Assembly: GCA_947683425.1 (NCBI GenBank)
Contig: CANTUQ010000031.1
Coordinates: forward strand, 9,174,501-9,238,500
From: Excoecaria cochinchinensis
Taxonomy: Eukaryota; Streptophyta; Magnoliopsida; Malpighiales; Euphorbiaceae
Length of the DNA stretch: 64,000 bases
Direction of reading: 5' to 3'
Shown: positions 21,522 through 33,959 of the stretch, one piece after another
How the letters are laid out: each line of letters starts with the position of its first letter
How positions within the stretch are numbered: position 1 is the stretch's first letter
Translations under genes and position numbers: made by a program
Notes under the pieces: model-generated
Told to the model about the DNA's origin: nothing
What the model saw: only the letters and a program-made list of their open reading frames with translations
Database searches by the model: none

Positions 21522-24500
21522 GGGCATCCCGATCATCCAGCAGATCTGTATTGTACCTACCATTAGCATACAGGGTATGACACTAATGAATGTCAAACTC
21601 TGACGAACCAAATTCAGGACCTTATTGATAGCAAATAGATTGCTGATCCAGGGCATCGAAAGAAGAAAATGTGAGCTATAAGGGCTCCGGAAGGTAGCTA
21701 CAGACTGCAAGAAGTAGGAGAGGAAACCTTCTAGTAGATGTGCTTTTTATATTTAAAATTTTCAATCTTCATATATGCAGTATTATTTATGTTAATTATA
21801 TTAATGACATTTTGTTTATGTTTCTCATGATTTCATAATGCATGATCACAACCACAAGTCATTTACAGTTGATATTAACTTCAAAAATACTGCCTTATTT
21901 AATCTCGAGATCCTGTTGGCATCTGATATCACTCCTGAAGTGAGATAAACGTGAGAGAGAAAAAAAGAGAAAAGAAAAGGAAAAAAATAGAAAAAAAAAG
22001 AAAAAATGCCTTTGCCTGGACTTGGGAATGACATGCTAAACCTGCTTCAATTTGCTAATCTAATAGTGATCGAAGTTCCAAAAGTCATTCCCTTGCCTCC
22101 TCAACATCTAGGACGCATATAAGGTAGCCAGACGAAGCCAAGCTCCAATAAATAAGGGGTTGCCTCAGAAGCTGAATTATCAAATTCAAGAAGAATAAAG
22201 CTTTGGGCCTTCACGAAAAACGAAAGAAAAGAAAAAGAAAAAAAAAAAGAAAAAGAAAACCCACAGTTTGACCTAAGTCATTTGAGGCCAACCTGCAACC
22301 CAATCTCAACTATTGAGAGCTACCTCATAAATTGAGTGGCCAAAATCAACAAAAAGGATACGGGCTTTTACAGTTAAGGTCCACATGGGGAGCTCACTGT
22401 CTACGCCAGTTTACACAAGGATCAAGGTGAAGCCTTATCAGAAAGAACAGCTATCCCGGGTGACAATGATCAAAGTAAGTTCAAAGGAATCAGTAGGTCC
22501 AGTGGCAAAGTCTCTAAAAAAAAGGGAAAAAATAATAAAAAAGGGAGAATAAATGCCCCGCGGGTCGAAAACCTGAAAAAAGGCGACCTTGCTAAAATTG
22601 GGCACCCAGTCAAGGTAAAAATCGAAAAAAGGCTTCTTGGGAAAAAATTAGAGGCAAAGAGAAAATGTTCAATCATTAAAATCCAAAAGGGCTGATTGAT
22701 AACAAGAGTTTGATGCTTTCAGGATCCATCTCGAGATTAGATAGGGTTTTGTATTTTTAAGATTAATGCTAAATGATGATCACGTGTGATGAAATCGGAC
22801 TAGAACATATGCATTTACGTAATAATATATTAATATAAGCAGAGCACTTTATCTCGCATACTCAAAATGGTTTAAGTTCCAACATAAAATGTAGTGCATT
22901 GTTTCTTCTTTACATATGTGCAATTTACTATATATGGCCTCCATTGCTATCAGCATCCAGACGCTTCAACAGACTCGCCTCGTTATTGGCTTTGAGCTAG
23001 TCGCCAGCACATTCAAGGGAAAAATAGAAATCCATGCAGCCACTATTCAAAAGCAAAAGGATTTTTGCCTCCCCAGCCAAAAGAAAAAAACAAAAACACA
23101 AAAAAAAGGAAGAAAAGAAGAAGGCCGTTAGAGATAAAAACCGTAACTGTGTCTCTAAGCAAAAGTTAGGCCAAATGGAAAGGTGAAGACCTAAAAATAG
23201 GTAGTGTGTCCTATAAGACAAAATAAAATGAATAAAAGCTGTTGGAGTGGGTTGGGTCCATTATAGGGAAAAATAAGGCACAGGGTTATGTAAAAATCCC
23301 CAAAGGGATGCGTTTCCCGCAGAGAAAAGGTAGTGTGAAAATCCATAAGGGACGCATTATCTTTAAAACAATGACTTCTGATACTTAGAGCGATAAGGCG
23401 ACATTACTTCAGATGATCTCCCTTCAGGCAGGTAGTGCATAATGCAGTGACATGAGTCAGAATCCTGGGGAAAAAATGTTGTACAGCTCATAGCAAAAGG
23501 CGCATGCTCATTGACTAGAGGGCAAAGATGCACACCAGACGGTTATCTCTGAAAAGGTTGTAGGGCAGACTTCTTAAGCCAAGATGACACTCTTCTAGAT
23601 TCTTGGGGGCAAGGTGAGCAGCCAATCCGTAACCTGAATGAACCCTTAACCACCTAGGACATGGTCTATCCATTTTTACATGCATTTCATGTCATACAAT
23701 TCTTTTGTAAACATATGCATATAACTTTTTACACATACACACACAATCTCTTGTATATGTTCCTATGCACACAGCTTTGCAGAAAAAGTCCAAATGAAGG
23801 CCACATGCGCAAAAGCTGGTCAAGGACAACTCCAGCTCAACATTAGCACTCACCCGTACTGGACTATTAGGTCAAGATGAAGTCTACAAGGTTCAAATCC
23901 TTCAAATTCCTCTGAAGAGACAAATTTTCAAGTCCACTGAAGAGGCAAATTTCCAAGTCCTCTTAAGAGGTAAATTGTCCAAAGCCCTCTAAAGAGGCAT
24001 ACAGGTCTTTTCAATGAGAAGGCGGCATCGGACGGCTCTTCATCAACTCAATCCAAGAGAGGATGACATCTACATTTTATAAGTCTGAGATGACTCAGTG
24101 CAATCCAATGGAGGATGATGTCTGCATTTTGTAAGTCTGAGATGACTCAGTACAATCCGGGATGATGTCTACATTTTGTAAGTCTGAGATGACTCGGTGC
24201 AATCCCAGAGGATGATGGCTGCATTTTGTAAGTCTAAGATGACTCGGTGCAATCCAAGAGAGGATGATGTCGGCATTTTATAAGTCTGAGATGACTCGGT
24301 GCAATCCAAGAGAGGGTGATATCTGCATTTTGTAAGTCTGAGATGACTCGGTGCAATCCAAGAGGATGACATCTGCATTTTGTAAGTCTGAGATGACTCG
24401 GTGCAATCTAAGAGGATGATGTCTGCATTTTGTAGTATAAGATGACTCGGTGCAATCCAAGAGGATGATATCTGCATTTTGTAAGTTTGAGATGACTCGG

Positions 24501-24994
24501 TGCAATCCAAGAGCATGACGTCTGCATTTTATAAGTTTGAGATAACCCGGTACAATCCAAGAGGATGATGTCTGCATTTTGTAAGTCTGAGATGACTCAG
24601 TGCAATCCAAGAGGATAACAATCACTGTATGGTTGGGATAACGGTTCAGTGAAATTCAAGAATGACCGCGCTTTGTAGTCTTGTTAGCGACTCGGTGCAA
24701 TCCAAGAGGATATTCATAATACCAATCACAATACTGTTCTCCAGGAAGCAATTAGCTCTTCAAGGGGCATCTATCTAGCATCAGCACAATGGGAATGTAA
24801 CATGCCAACAAGGCGAAGTCAATTAGCCACCAAGAGCGTAGCTTAACATGTTAACAAGCTAGCGTTAATCAAACCCACCACAACTCCATCGACACAGCTG
24901 GAAGGAGGCAGCCTCAGGTACACGTCTCTTTCTTTCTCTGAATTTTGGCTCACCTAGGCACCCATGAACTAGTTTCCCCAAAATTAGGAACAAT
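21522..24994 (+). other. Pol-less 3' region of the plus-strand gypsy copy
   Basis: Between gag and the 3' LTR there is no protease, RT, RNase H or integrase. A possible scrap AFAWTWE (21998-22030) sits after a purine-rich run, in the position of the RT-upstream motif of the minus copy. 22550-22675 is the family 3' signature. Then come AAATCCCCAAAGGGATGCG motifs (23290-23340), a block matching 7245-8300, the 50-bp minisatellite, and spacer up to GGAACAAT before the LTR. Confidence 0.7.
24058..24612 (+). repeat. 50-bp minisatellite in the 3' UTR (about 11 copies)
   Basis: The core is GATGATGTCTGCATTTTGTA plus AGTCTGAGATGACTCGGTGC and AATCCAAGAG. Successive units start near 24363, 24413, 24463, 24513 and 24563. 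Degenerate units continue to about 24720. Two long minus-strand frames (115 codons each) are repeat translations. The other copy has a single unit of this kind near 8125 and a different minisatellite instead. Confidence 0.92.
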
Positions 24995-27900
24995 TGTAGA
25001 TACCGGGTGTAACACCCCGAAATGTACCTTAGAAGGCTTTGAATATTTCTAGGGATTTTGATGGTCGAAACTGTATGATTTGATTGTCGGAGTGAGTAAG
25101 TAGGAGAAAATATATGATTAGAATTAAGAAAAAAAGAAGACAAGGGTAATTTGGTCATTTTGCAAATATGGATTAAATTTGACTGAATAAATAACCACGA
25201 GTGCTAATTTATGAGAATGGAGTAGTATTAGGCAGAATGTATGGGAGTTGTGATGTCAGGTGTGTCGAAAGGATGAATTCAGTATTAACGCAAAAGTTTC
25301 GGCAAGTGCGGCCAATTCTAAAATTGTAAAGTATTAATTTGGGACTTAATTGAAGGGGGTAAGGATTTAATTATGGGCCAATGTAAGCATTATATTTATA
25401 TATTAGGTCATTGTAAGATTAAAGGAGAGGATGTGGACTAAAAGGGAAATTTGGATATAAAAATCTAGTGAGGGCCAATAGGAAAAGGACATGTGGCATT
25501 AGAGATAAGATGGTGGTGGTTGGGCTAATTAAAGAGAGAGAGAATGTGAGAAGAGTAGATTTCTACTCATCCCTCTCTCCTCCCTCACGTTCTCCCTTTC
25601 TCTTCTTCTCTTCCTCTTCTTCTTCATCTCACGCCAGCCTCTCTTCCTTTTCCTTGCAAGCCCAAGATGTGAGTAATGGAAATTGCAGCTCAAGTGCTTT
25701 TAATGAGAGATTTGAGATGGAAGGGTAAGTCATAACTTTTAATTTCTACAATTCCTCTTTAGTTAATTAACCCTAAGTGATGTTATGTATTTTCTTGATG
25801 AGGAAATTGGAGGGATAAATCTATAGAAAGAGTATGGGAGCAGGAATTGCAACAATTAAGCTAATTGGAGCATAGGATGTTCAGGTTTGGGAAATCTAAC
25901 TTTTGGTATATGTATATATGTGTGTATGGATGATTTAATATTTTGATGTTTTGATATTTATTTGTCAAATTGGGTTTGATAAGTTTTGGTGAGATTGAGT
26001 TTCCAGGGGAAACTCTGTCTAGATTTTACTGGACCTTTAGTGCTTATTTTAGCTATAGGTTGAGTTATAGATTTCCAAATTGTGTGCAACCAGTGTCATT
26101 GGAAAGATAATTCAAATATCTAAAATTGTCTCTGAAGGAACGGAAACCAATTCTAGCTCTAAGATCCTTGAAAATGGTAAAAATCGGGGTGTCTATACTT
26201 AGACGAGTTCACGGGAGCAGTGTAGATGTCCAATTGATATGATATTTGTTGCATTTGAAATTGAACATCCTAAGGAACATTTGTTAAGAAGGAATTTTTG
26301 GCTAAAAATGAGTTTTAGAGGTTGGTTTAGGCGGTACAAAGTCGGGGGCGAGAAGCAGTCATCTTAGTCTGTTTTCGTAGAGCTAGTGGCGGAGGCTTCT
26401 GTCGCGAGTACGACCCTTGTCACGAGTACGACAGAACCTGCTTGCTAAAGGTGTTCTCTTAGTTTGAGCCTTATGGTTGGTATGAACTGTAACAACCCGA
26501 TTTGGACCCGAGAAGTTTTGGCAAAGTTTTGTTGAATTTTGACATGTGGCATAGTAGGAGAGTGACATGTGGTGGCTTGGGAGTGTGACTCATGGCAAGA
26601 GATTTAGTTGTGTTGCCTAAATTAATAAGTGACAAGTGGCATTGTAGGGAAGAGACACTTAGATTGAGAATGCTTTATCTAAATGCATGCATTTGTTAAA
26701 GGGATATACATGTATTTAATTAAGTAAGTGGCATTAATAAGCAAAATTAATCTTAGATAAGCATTGTCCAACTGCCCCATTTTTCCTCCTTGTCCCACGT
26801 TTCCTTTGGCTTTGAGTTTTTATTTTCTTTTCTTTGTTTCTTTGCTTTTCTGCCGTGCTCCCTCTCTTGCTCTTGCCTTTGTTCCTTTCTTCTCCCTTTG
26901 GTTTGTTTTGAGTGAACTCCTTGGATTGGTTTGAAGAGTAAAAGAAGAGGTAAGTGGTTTGATTCCTAATTAGTATTAGTCTTCTTCTTCTGGGTTCTGT
27001 TTTTGATTTAAAGTGAGAAAAAGGGTTGATTCTTGGTCTATTTTGAATTATTTTGTTGAAGCTGTGGACAAGAGATTGGATAAAGGAGTAGAGAGCTGAG
27101 ATCAAGCTTCCTAAAGGTCAGGATCGTGTGTGATTTTAATTTCTGTTTATTTTGACTACTTGCGGTGTTTTTGTGGTATATGTGTATATATGTTTATGAT
27201 ATATGTGTGTATATATGTTTATGAGTATGTGACTTGATCATTTGAGCGTGTGATGATGATAAAGTTTGGTTTTGGCAAATTCTGTTCATTTTGCATCTGA
27301 CCTCTGTGAAGTGTTTTTGTCATAAGTATAGTTCTTGACCTTTAAATTGAGTGATTCTTGATCCGTTAGAACCCTGACGTCTATACCTATAAAAGTCTCA
27401 GAAATGTCCATGAGCCAAAACCGAGGTGTCTCTACCTTGGCCGGTTCATTTGACCAGTTTAGATTATTTAGATCATATCTGATGTTATAGATGTCCAATT
27501 GACCTAAAATTTGTCCCATTTGTAATTTAACATCCTAGGGAACAATTGTTAAGAAGATAGTTTTGTCTAAAAATGAGGTTTAGTCATTGGTTTAGGCTGT
27601 ACAAAATGGAGTAGTGAAGCAGTCATGAGTTTTCACTTCTATTTTGTTATTTTTGGTATGTCACGGTCACAACCAATTGGTTGCCACCCTGACCGATGAC
27701 CAGACAAGGCAGAATTGAATGTTTTTGGACCTCACAGTCACAGCCAAGTGGTTGCCACCGTAGCCATCCCCTAATTTGCATATTTTGAGTGTTTTTCTTC
27801 CTGAAATGCACCCGAACATCTTGGCAAGTTCCTATAGCTTGTCCAACTGATTTCTAACCTTATGAAATGAGTATGTGAGTGGTTGTCAATTGAAATTATA

Positions 27901-28253
27901 GGTAATTAAAGCTATGGCATAAGAGTTTAATAATGAAATTAAATGTATACATGCTTTTTAATTATTGAACATGACATAGCATGTGATATTGATCATGTAT
28001 GATTGAATCATAATGTGTGAAGTCTATGAACATGTAAAATGGATTGTGCATGTGATTAATTAGTAATGTAGAGCGCAAAGATTCGTTGATATTATATTGC
28101 TACATGTGAGTATATGCATAGGGTATATGTATGCACATGGTTTGCTCAGTTAACATGTAAATAGTGTATAGTGTTTTGAATGAACATTAGAGTACATGCA
28201 CTGTATATGATTTAGTTTGTAGAGTCCTTGTTCGAGCCTGAACGGTCATAGTA

Positions 28254-28281
28254 GTGGATAGATAAGCATGCTTATAAAGGG
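28254..28281 (+). promoter_or_regulatory. TATA-palindrome promoter module of LTR C
   Basis: GTGGATAGATAAGCATGC runs into TTATAAAGGG, with CAGCTGCCC downstream. The palindrome is AAGCATGCTT, whereas B and D have AGGCATGCCT: a paired change on both arms. Confidence 0.65.
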
Positions 28282-28623
28282 ATATTGAGTTCAGCTGCCC
28301 AATTCGGCCCCATTTGGGCCAAGCAGCTGACCTCCAAGATGGTCATTTTAATAGAGATAGAGAAATTATTTTAGACTTCGGTCTTCTATTGAGAAAATGT
28401 TTTGAGACTTCGATCTTCTACTCCCGTATCCACGTTATTGAGAATTCAGGTTACCTTATGTTTTGTAGTGTTTCTCAGGCTTAGGTATACTTTGTAGTGT
28501 ACAAGAGGTGAAGTAGAGACTCTGCATATGAATGATTTAAAATATAATGGTATTTGCTTACAAGATTGTGTACATGATTATTTGTATATGACATGACTAT
28601 TGATATGCATGTGATAAATTTGT

Positions 28624-28703
28624 GACTTCGTTCGAAGTCTTCTGCTTCTGTTTATCCCCACTAAGCGTTATCGCTTAGCACGGGTGTTTATCCGTGTAGG
28701 TTT
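28624..28703 (+). promoter_or_regulatory. Triple-hairpin cassette of LTR C
   Basis: GACTTCGTTCGAAGTC, then CCCCA, CTAAGCGTTATCGCTTAG, CACGGGTGTTTATCCGTG (5-bp stem) and TAGGTT. It ends 366 bp before the LTR terminus. Confidence 0.78.
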
Positions 28704-30351
28704 TTAGGATTGGATCAGAGGGTGCACATCTGCAGGTCAAGGCCACTAGGAGCTTTTATAGAAATCTTTTTGTACTAGATAGAGTTTCTTACATTTTGAG
28801 TAACATCATTATGTTTATAGGAAGTATAGTATCGACATGTAAATGTTAACTGTTTTGTACATGTACAGGAAATGATAATGTATTAAGTATAAAGCTTTTG
28901 TAATATGTACAGTTTATATGTATGATATAAGAGCAGTTTGTTTGGCCCAAGTTATTCTAATTATTTTACTGTTATCGCTTCCGCCTTTGTGCATACGTGT
29001 GTACGAGTATGTGTGCGTTTGGCTTGTGGCACCCCGATATTCCTTCCCGAGGGTATGGGGGTGTTACATGAACCCTTGCCCCTCTTCACCCTTCTCTAGG
29101 TTGTGTATTTTGTAATGTTTTTCCTCCCGAAATACACCCGAACTTCCTCAGAACCTCTTAGGACATATTCATCATATGTTTGGAGTTTGGAAATGAGTAA
29201 ATAAATGGCTATTACTTAGGAATACAAGTGTTTGAGGTTATAAATAAGAATATTGACTTAGTTATTTAAAATTTTAATGAGTCAAACATTTTCGAGTATG
29301 TTCAATATTGACTGGATTTATATTATGTTAGGCAATTTGAAGTGAAATTCTATAACTTGCGTTTTGAATTAGTAGAATTTCGGGGTTTGGATTCCCAACT
29401 CTTTGGATACATAGGAAGTTTAGAACACTCTTCCAAGTCCAAACCAAAGTATAGAAACTATTTCGGACATGAAAGATAATGTATCAATTGAGCTCTAGTA
29501 ATGCCTTGATATTTGTTAAGAATAAATGCGGCATGTATGCACAGATTTGTTAAAGTTTGTTGAACCATTAATGATTCAAGTCTCAAGTAGACTTATTTAT
29601 AGTTAGAATTTGTATGGGATATTAATAATGAATTAAATGATTGCTTTAAGCGTGTCATAAGCTGAAAATGAAACGAACCTTTCGTATCTCAAATGGTCTT
29701 TATATGACCGTCTAGTTATGGAATGATTCTTAATAAATTGAATAGTTTAAGATACTTGTGTTGAAGTTCTTGAGTTTAATGCATGAATGTGGGGAAAGTA
29801 ATGTTTATGAAAGTATTTATGGACATTATAAGAATAAATAAGTTTATATGTGAAGTTGTATTTAAGTGAGAATTGATATGAGTGTGATCTAGTTTGATGG
29901 TCCATTGAGACTTGATTGGTTTGACGGAGCGTGATGTTTGGCTCTGTCGCGAGCGTGAATGGTGTCGGGAGCGCGATAGAGGCTATCTAGTCTTCTGTCA
30001 CGATCGCGACTAAGGTTGCGACCGCGTATGCTATGAAGGTATGTTGTTAAGCTTTTTGGCATGGTTTTTATTTATGATTTGCTTATGACCTATGGTGTAA
30101 ACTAGGATGTGTTATACCATGAAAGCTATAATTGAATCAAAATTTTTTTAGGCATGTTTTAAAACTAAGATGTGATTGAAATGAAAGGTTATGATTGTTA
30201 GAATTTGTATGAGCCACGGCTTTCATTATAAATGAATTATGCATATGATTATTATGTGACTACAATAAGTATGCACCTCAAAAATAGTATTAAAAATAAC
30301 ATGTACATCATTAAAGGAAATAAGTATGTGTTGGCCTGCGTTAGTCAAGTC

Positions 30352-30595
30352 GTGGATAGATAGGCATGCCTATAGAGTTCTGTTAGCTGCAGCCCTCTGT
30401 TCTGTTTGGACCCTGATCAAGTCCCCGTTCGGATCCTCGTGATCCCTAATGTGTTTAGATCTTGCTTAAGATCCCCTCTGTAAAATGTTTTTGAATGAGA
30501 AAATTTGATGTTGCTTTTCGATTCGTACCCGTAAGGTACCGTCACTGTTCGATTTGTACCCGTAAGGTACCGTCACTGTATACTCGTTATCCACT
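30352..30595 (+). promoter_or_regulatory. TATA palindrome and hairpin array of LTR D
   Basis: GTGGATAGATAGGCATGCC runs into TATAGAG, then GCTGCAGC, then small inverted repeats: GGATCCTCGTGATCC, GATCTTGCTTAAGATC and GTACCCGTAAGGTAC (twice). It ends CTCGTTATCCAC. Confidence 0.65.
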
Positions 30596-31246
30596 CCTCT
30601 CGACTTAGCAGGCATTAAATGAACAAGAATATGTGAATTGAATGATAAGTTGTGAATTGATAAATATATGTAAAGACTTCTATGAAAGTGTGCGATTATG
30701 TACTTAATAGGAAAGTGATCACATTGTCTGATGTGACTTATATGTGGCATGAGTTTGCGCTTTGCGCACCTATGTGTTTTTGATCCGGTAGGATCCTTAT
30801 GTGAAAATGTGGTAACATCTCTGAAAGCTTACATGGTCCCGCTTTGTAACACCCCCTACCTATACGTAGGCGATCCCATCCGATAAGGAGTGAGATGCCG
30901 TATGGGTAAAGTTATCACCACACAGATACAGGATAAACATACATTCATACGCGAACATACATACCGAAATATAGGGTAATTAAAATTTTACAAAACCATT
31001 CCTGAAAGAAGCTGATCATGCATTAATATAACGAAAAACATTACATTACTGTTTGATCAACCCAAAGGAACAAAAGATAATTACATATCCAAAAATATAC
31101 ATATACATATGCGGAAGCTATTACAAAACTAACATAAGAGAGTTCTATACAAAAAGAATCATCAAACTACAAAATTAAGCCCTGCACTAAAACCCAGCTA
31201 TGTTGGCTTGGCTGCGGCAACTCTCCCAAGGAAAACCTCCTTTCGC

Positions 31247-31336
31247 ACCTGCACGGGTAAACACACCGTGCTAAGCGATAAACGCTTAGTGGGGAAACAC
31301 ACACATGAACAAGGACGGCCATTCACAATGGTCGTC
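31247..31336 (-). promoter_or_regulatory. Triple-hairpin cassette of LTR E
   Basis: On the minus strand: GACGACCATT-GTG-AATGGCCGTC (10-bp stem, one mismatch), then CCCCA, CTAAGCGTTTATCGCTTAG (7-bp stem), GCACGG...CCGTGC (6-bp stem) and AGG. It lies 402 bp from the LTR 3' end. Confidence 0.78.
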
Positions 31337-31944
31337 AAACAAAACACATTCAAGTGGCATAATCAGAAATACACATTAGATATAAATATGAACATGCGAA
31401 CACAAATAGTCATACATTTGATAATACATAATTGCATTCATATTAACTCATCATGGTACACATTTGGATAATTATCAAAACAGTTCACAGTAATTAAGCA
31501 CCTGCTGACTCGAGGTAGTGGATAACGAGTGAACGGACAGTACTTTACGGGTATGAACCGATTACTGACAGTACCTTATGGGTACGAATCGCAAACCATT
31601 TTACTTTGTCATTTACAAAACATTTTATTAAGGGACCTTAAACAAGATCCAAACACATTAAAGGGTTCGCGAGGAACCAAACGGGGACCTGATCGGGATC
31701 CAAACTGAACTGAGGCTGCAGCTATAAGACTCTATTAGGCATGCCTAACTATCCACTATACTGACTCTAGCAGGTTATGCATAAACCATTCAATCTAATT
31801 CATAATATTCAGAGTCTCATTCATATATCACTCATAATTACCCATTCATATAATTCGTAACATTAATCTTGCATGTAATCCAAAAACATCATCATTCAAA
31901 GATTTGCACACAAGCATGCGAGCAGAGAAACCCAGATGGGCAGC

Positions 31945-32280
31945 AGAGCTGTCGCGCTCGCAATAGGAGTTAAGTTCCTGCACGTCGCGCCCGCAACAGA
32001 CCTCACGATCTCGAGAAGGACCATGTAGTAGGCTCTGTCGCACTCGCGATGTTGTTGCGATCGTGACAGAGAGCTCTCTTCGCTATCGCGAGCTCGCGAC
32101 AGGTCGCATGCTCGCGATAGAGCGAGCTAGCAGCGTAGCCACCAGCGCTCTGTTGCGATCGCGACGCTGTTGCGCTCGCAACAGAGAGCGGTGTCACGCC
32201 ACAAAGATCGCTACAGGACGAAGGCTGGAACACCGGCCTCTGTCGCACTCGCGACGCTGTCACGATCGCGACAGATGCGG
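31945..32280. repeat. CpG-rich dyad array in LTR E
   Basis: About five units of roughly 40 bp are built from CTCTGTYGCNNTCGCGACG and its inverse ending GCRACAGAG, for example near 32033-32072 and 32150-32190. CpG density is far above the surrounding AT-rich DNA. Frames across it on both strands are repeat translations rich in Arg, Asp, Ala and Ser. Confidence 0.88.
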
Positions 32281-33873
32281 GTTTTCCAAAATCTGCAGAA
32301 TTCTGCAGATTTCCTTCATCTCCAAAATCACACACAAACACATAAATCACTCCACTTGACCTCTTACCTCAATTCCAACCATCCAATACCCACAACAAAC
32401 ACAATATAACATATACCTCAACATATATACCAAGAATTTCAACTAAATCATGCCAATAACAACATCAATTTATTCAATTTGAAATATCAGCACTATTCAT
32501 CATCATCACATTCAAGATCACAATTAAATTCATTAAACCACAATTGAACTTTCTTAGTACATCTAAAACAAAACCCATAACATTTGAACCACAAAACACA
32601 TCAAGATCACCATAATTTCCAGAAATTCATCAAGAACACATATGAACATTTTCAGATTTAAAAGCAGAAAATTCCCAAACCTTGAAATCCTTTGCTCCTA
32701 ATGCTTAGTTCCACTAGATCCAACCTTCTCTTTGACCTTTGGCTCACGAGGAGGCTCAACTAAGCATCAAACCATCAAAACACACAAACACAAAGCCCTA
32801 ACTTAGATCCAAACCCAGAAAATGCAAGGAAGAAGATGAAGAACCAATTGAAGAAAAGAAGAACAAATGCAATAGACTTACCTCTAAAATGCTAAAGGAT
32901 GATCAATTCCCACCAACTAAGCCTTGATTCCAAGCTAGGGTTCTTAGAGGAAGAGAAAAGGAAGAAAAAGAGAGTGAGGGGAAACGGGAAACGGGAAATG
33001 AAGGCAGCCACCGCCCATCCCACTCTTCTCTTTTCTTTTTCTTTTTCTTTTCCTAAACCTAGATAAGTGTCACTTCCCTATTAGTGGGATTTGATCACTC
33101 ACACCCAAAGCACAAGCATCACATACACGCAAGACTCTCCTAACTAATGCATACCCTACAAGTGTGTGAACACACACACAATGCTCTCCCACTTAGACAT
33201 ACTCTATTATGCTACACTCAAGCACATGCAATCACACCCAACTCACTCACACCCCACAACCATTTGAGCAAGCACACCCCAGCACAATCCTTCTAGGCCA
33301 CACATAAATACCATGCACTCGCCCACATGCTAACAGAACCCATATACATGCACTTTTACCAAAATGCCCCTCATGACATGCCAAAACAAACACAAATGCA
33401 CACCTACACATGGCTCATTCTACTAGGGGGCAGACGGGGTGTGACACGCTTTGGTTATTTCTTTTTTGAAATATTAACATGAGTTAATGTCACGAAAGTA
33501 ATGAGATGATTGGAAGTAAGTGATTAAATGAAATTAACTATGTGTGTATGACATGCATTTATATACTAGGACATGAAGTAGATTATTAGATGTGTACTCA
33601 TGACTCTTTGATGTATGGGAACTATTTTATTTTGAGAATTGATTATAGGCTGAATGTAATGATATGTGTGACATGAGATATATGAATAATAAAACCTGAA
33701 AAGCATGTATTAATTAAGATTGTCATTCTGTTTGACCTTATCAATGATTATGATTAAAATATTTCGTTTATGATTAATTTTATGTGTTTATTAAATGAGA
33801 TGTTTAAGTCTGTTTGAAACATGTATTTATATTCAAATGATGTTATTTTGGATATTTATTGTGTGTTGTGACT

Positions 33874-33959
33874 GACGACCATTGTGAATGGTCATCCATA
33901 CTACGTGTTTTTTCCCACTAAGTTTTTGTGCTTAGCATGGGTGTGTATCCATGCAGGTT
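33874..33959 (+). promoter_or_regulatory. Triple-hairpin cassette of LTR D
   Basis: GACCATTGTGAATGGTC (7-bp stem), then CCCA, CTAAGTTTTTGTGCTTAG (5-bp stem), GCATGGGTGTGTATCCATGC (6-bp stem) and AGGTT. Relative to C, the third pair of the last stem changes from C:G to T:A on both arms. It ends 339 bp before the LTR terminus. Confidence 0.78.

Larger units (their letters stand above)
26488..29068 (+). mobile_element. LTR element C (solo LTR) nested in D, 2581 bp
   Basis: It begins TGTAACAACCCGATTTGG and ends GGGGGTGTTACA, with a perfect duplication TGAAC at 26483-26487 and 29069-29073. It contains two dyads near 27660-27770, the TATA palindrome at 28254-28281, small hairpins at 28290-28440 and the hairpin cassette at 28624-28703. 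No coding capacity. Confidence 0.93.
30845..33446 (-). mobile_element. LTR element E (solo LTR) nested in D, 2602 bp
   Basis: The plus-strand ends are TGTAACACCCCC and GGGGTGTGACA, with a perfect duplication CGCTT at 30840-30844 and 33447-33451. Orientation is minus from the hairpin cassette (31247-31336), hairpin array (31505-31735) and TATA palindrome (31733-31757). It holds the best-preserved CpG-rich dyad array, 31945-32280. No coding capacity. Confidence 0.93.

Noticed and set aside
24169..24625. Two 115-codon minus-strand frames with a repeated TESSQTYKM motif
   Set aside because: Translation of the 50-bp minisatellite (unit length and frame shifts produce two overlapping frames).
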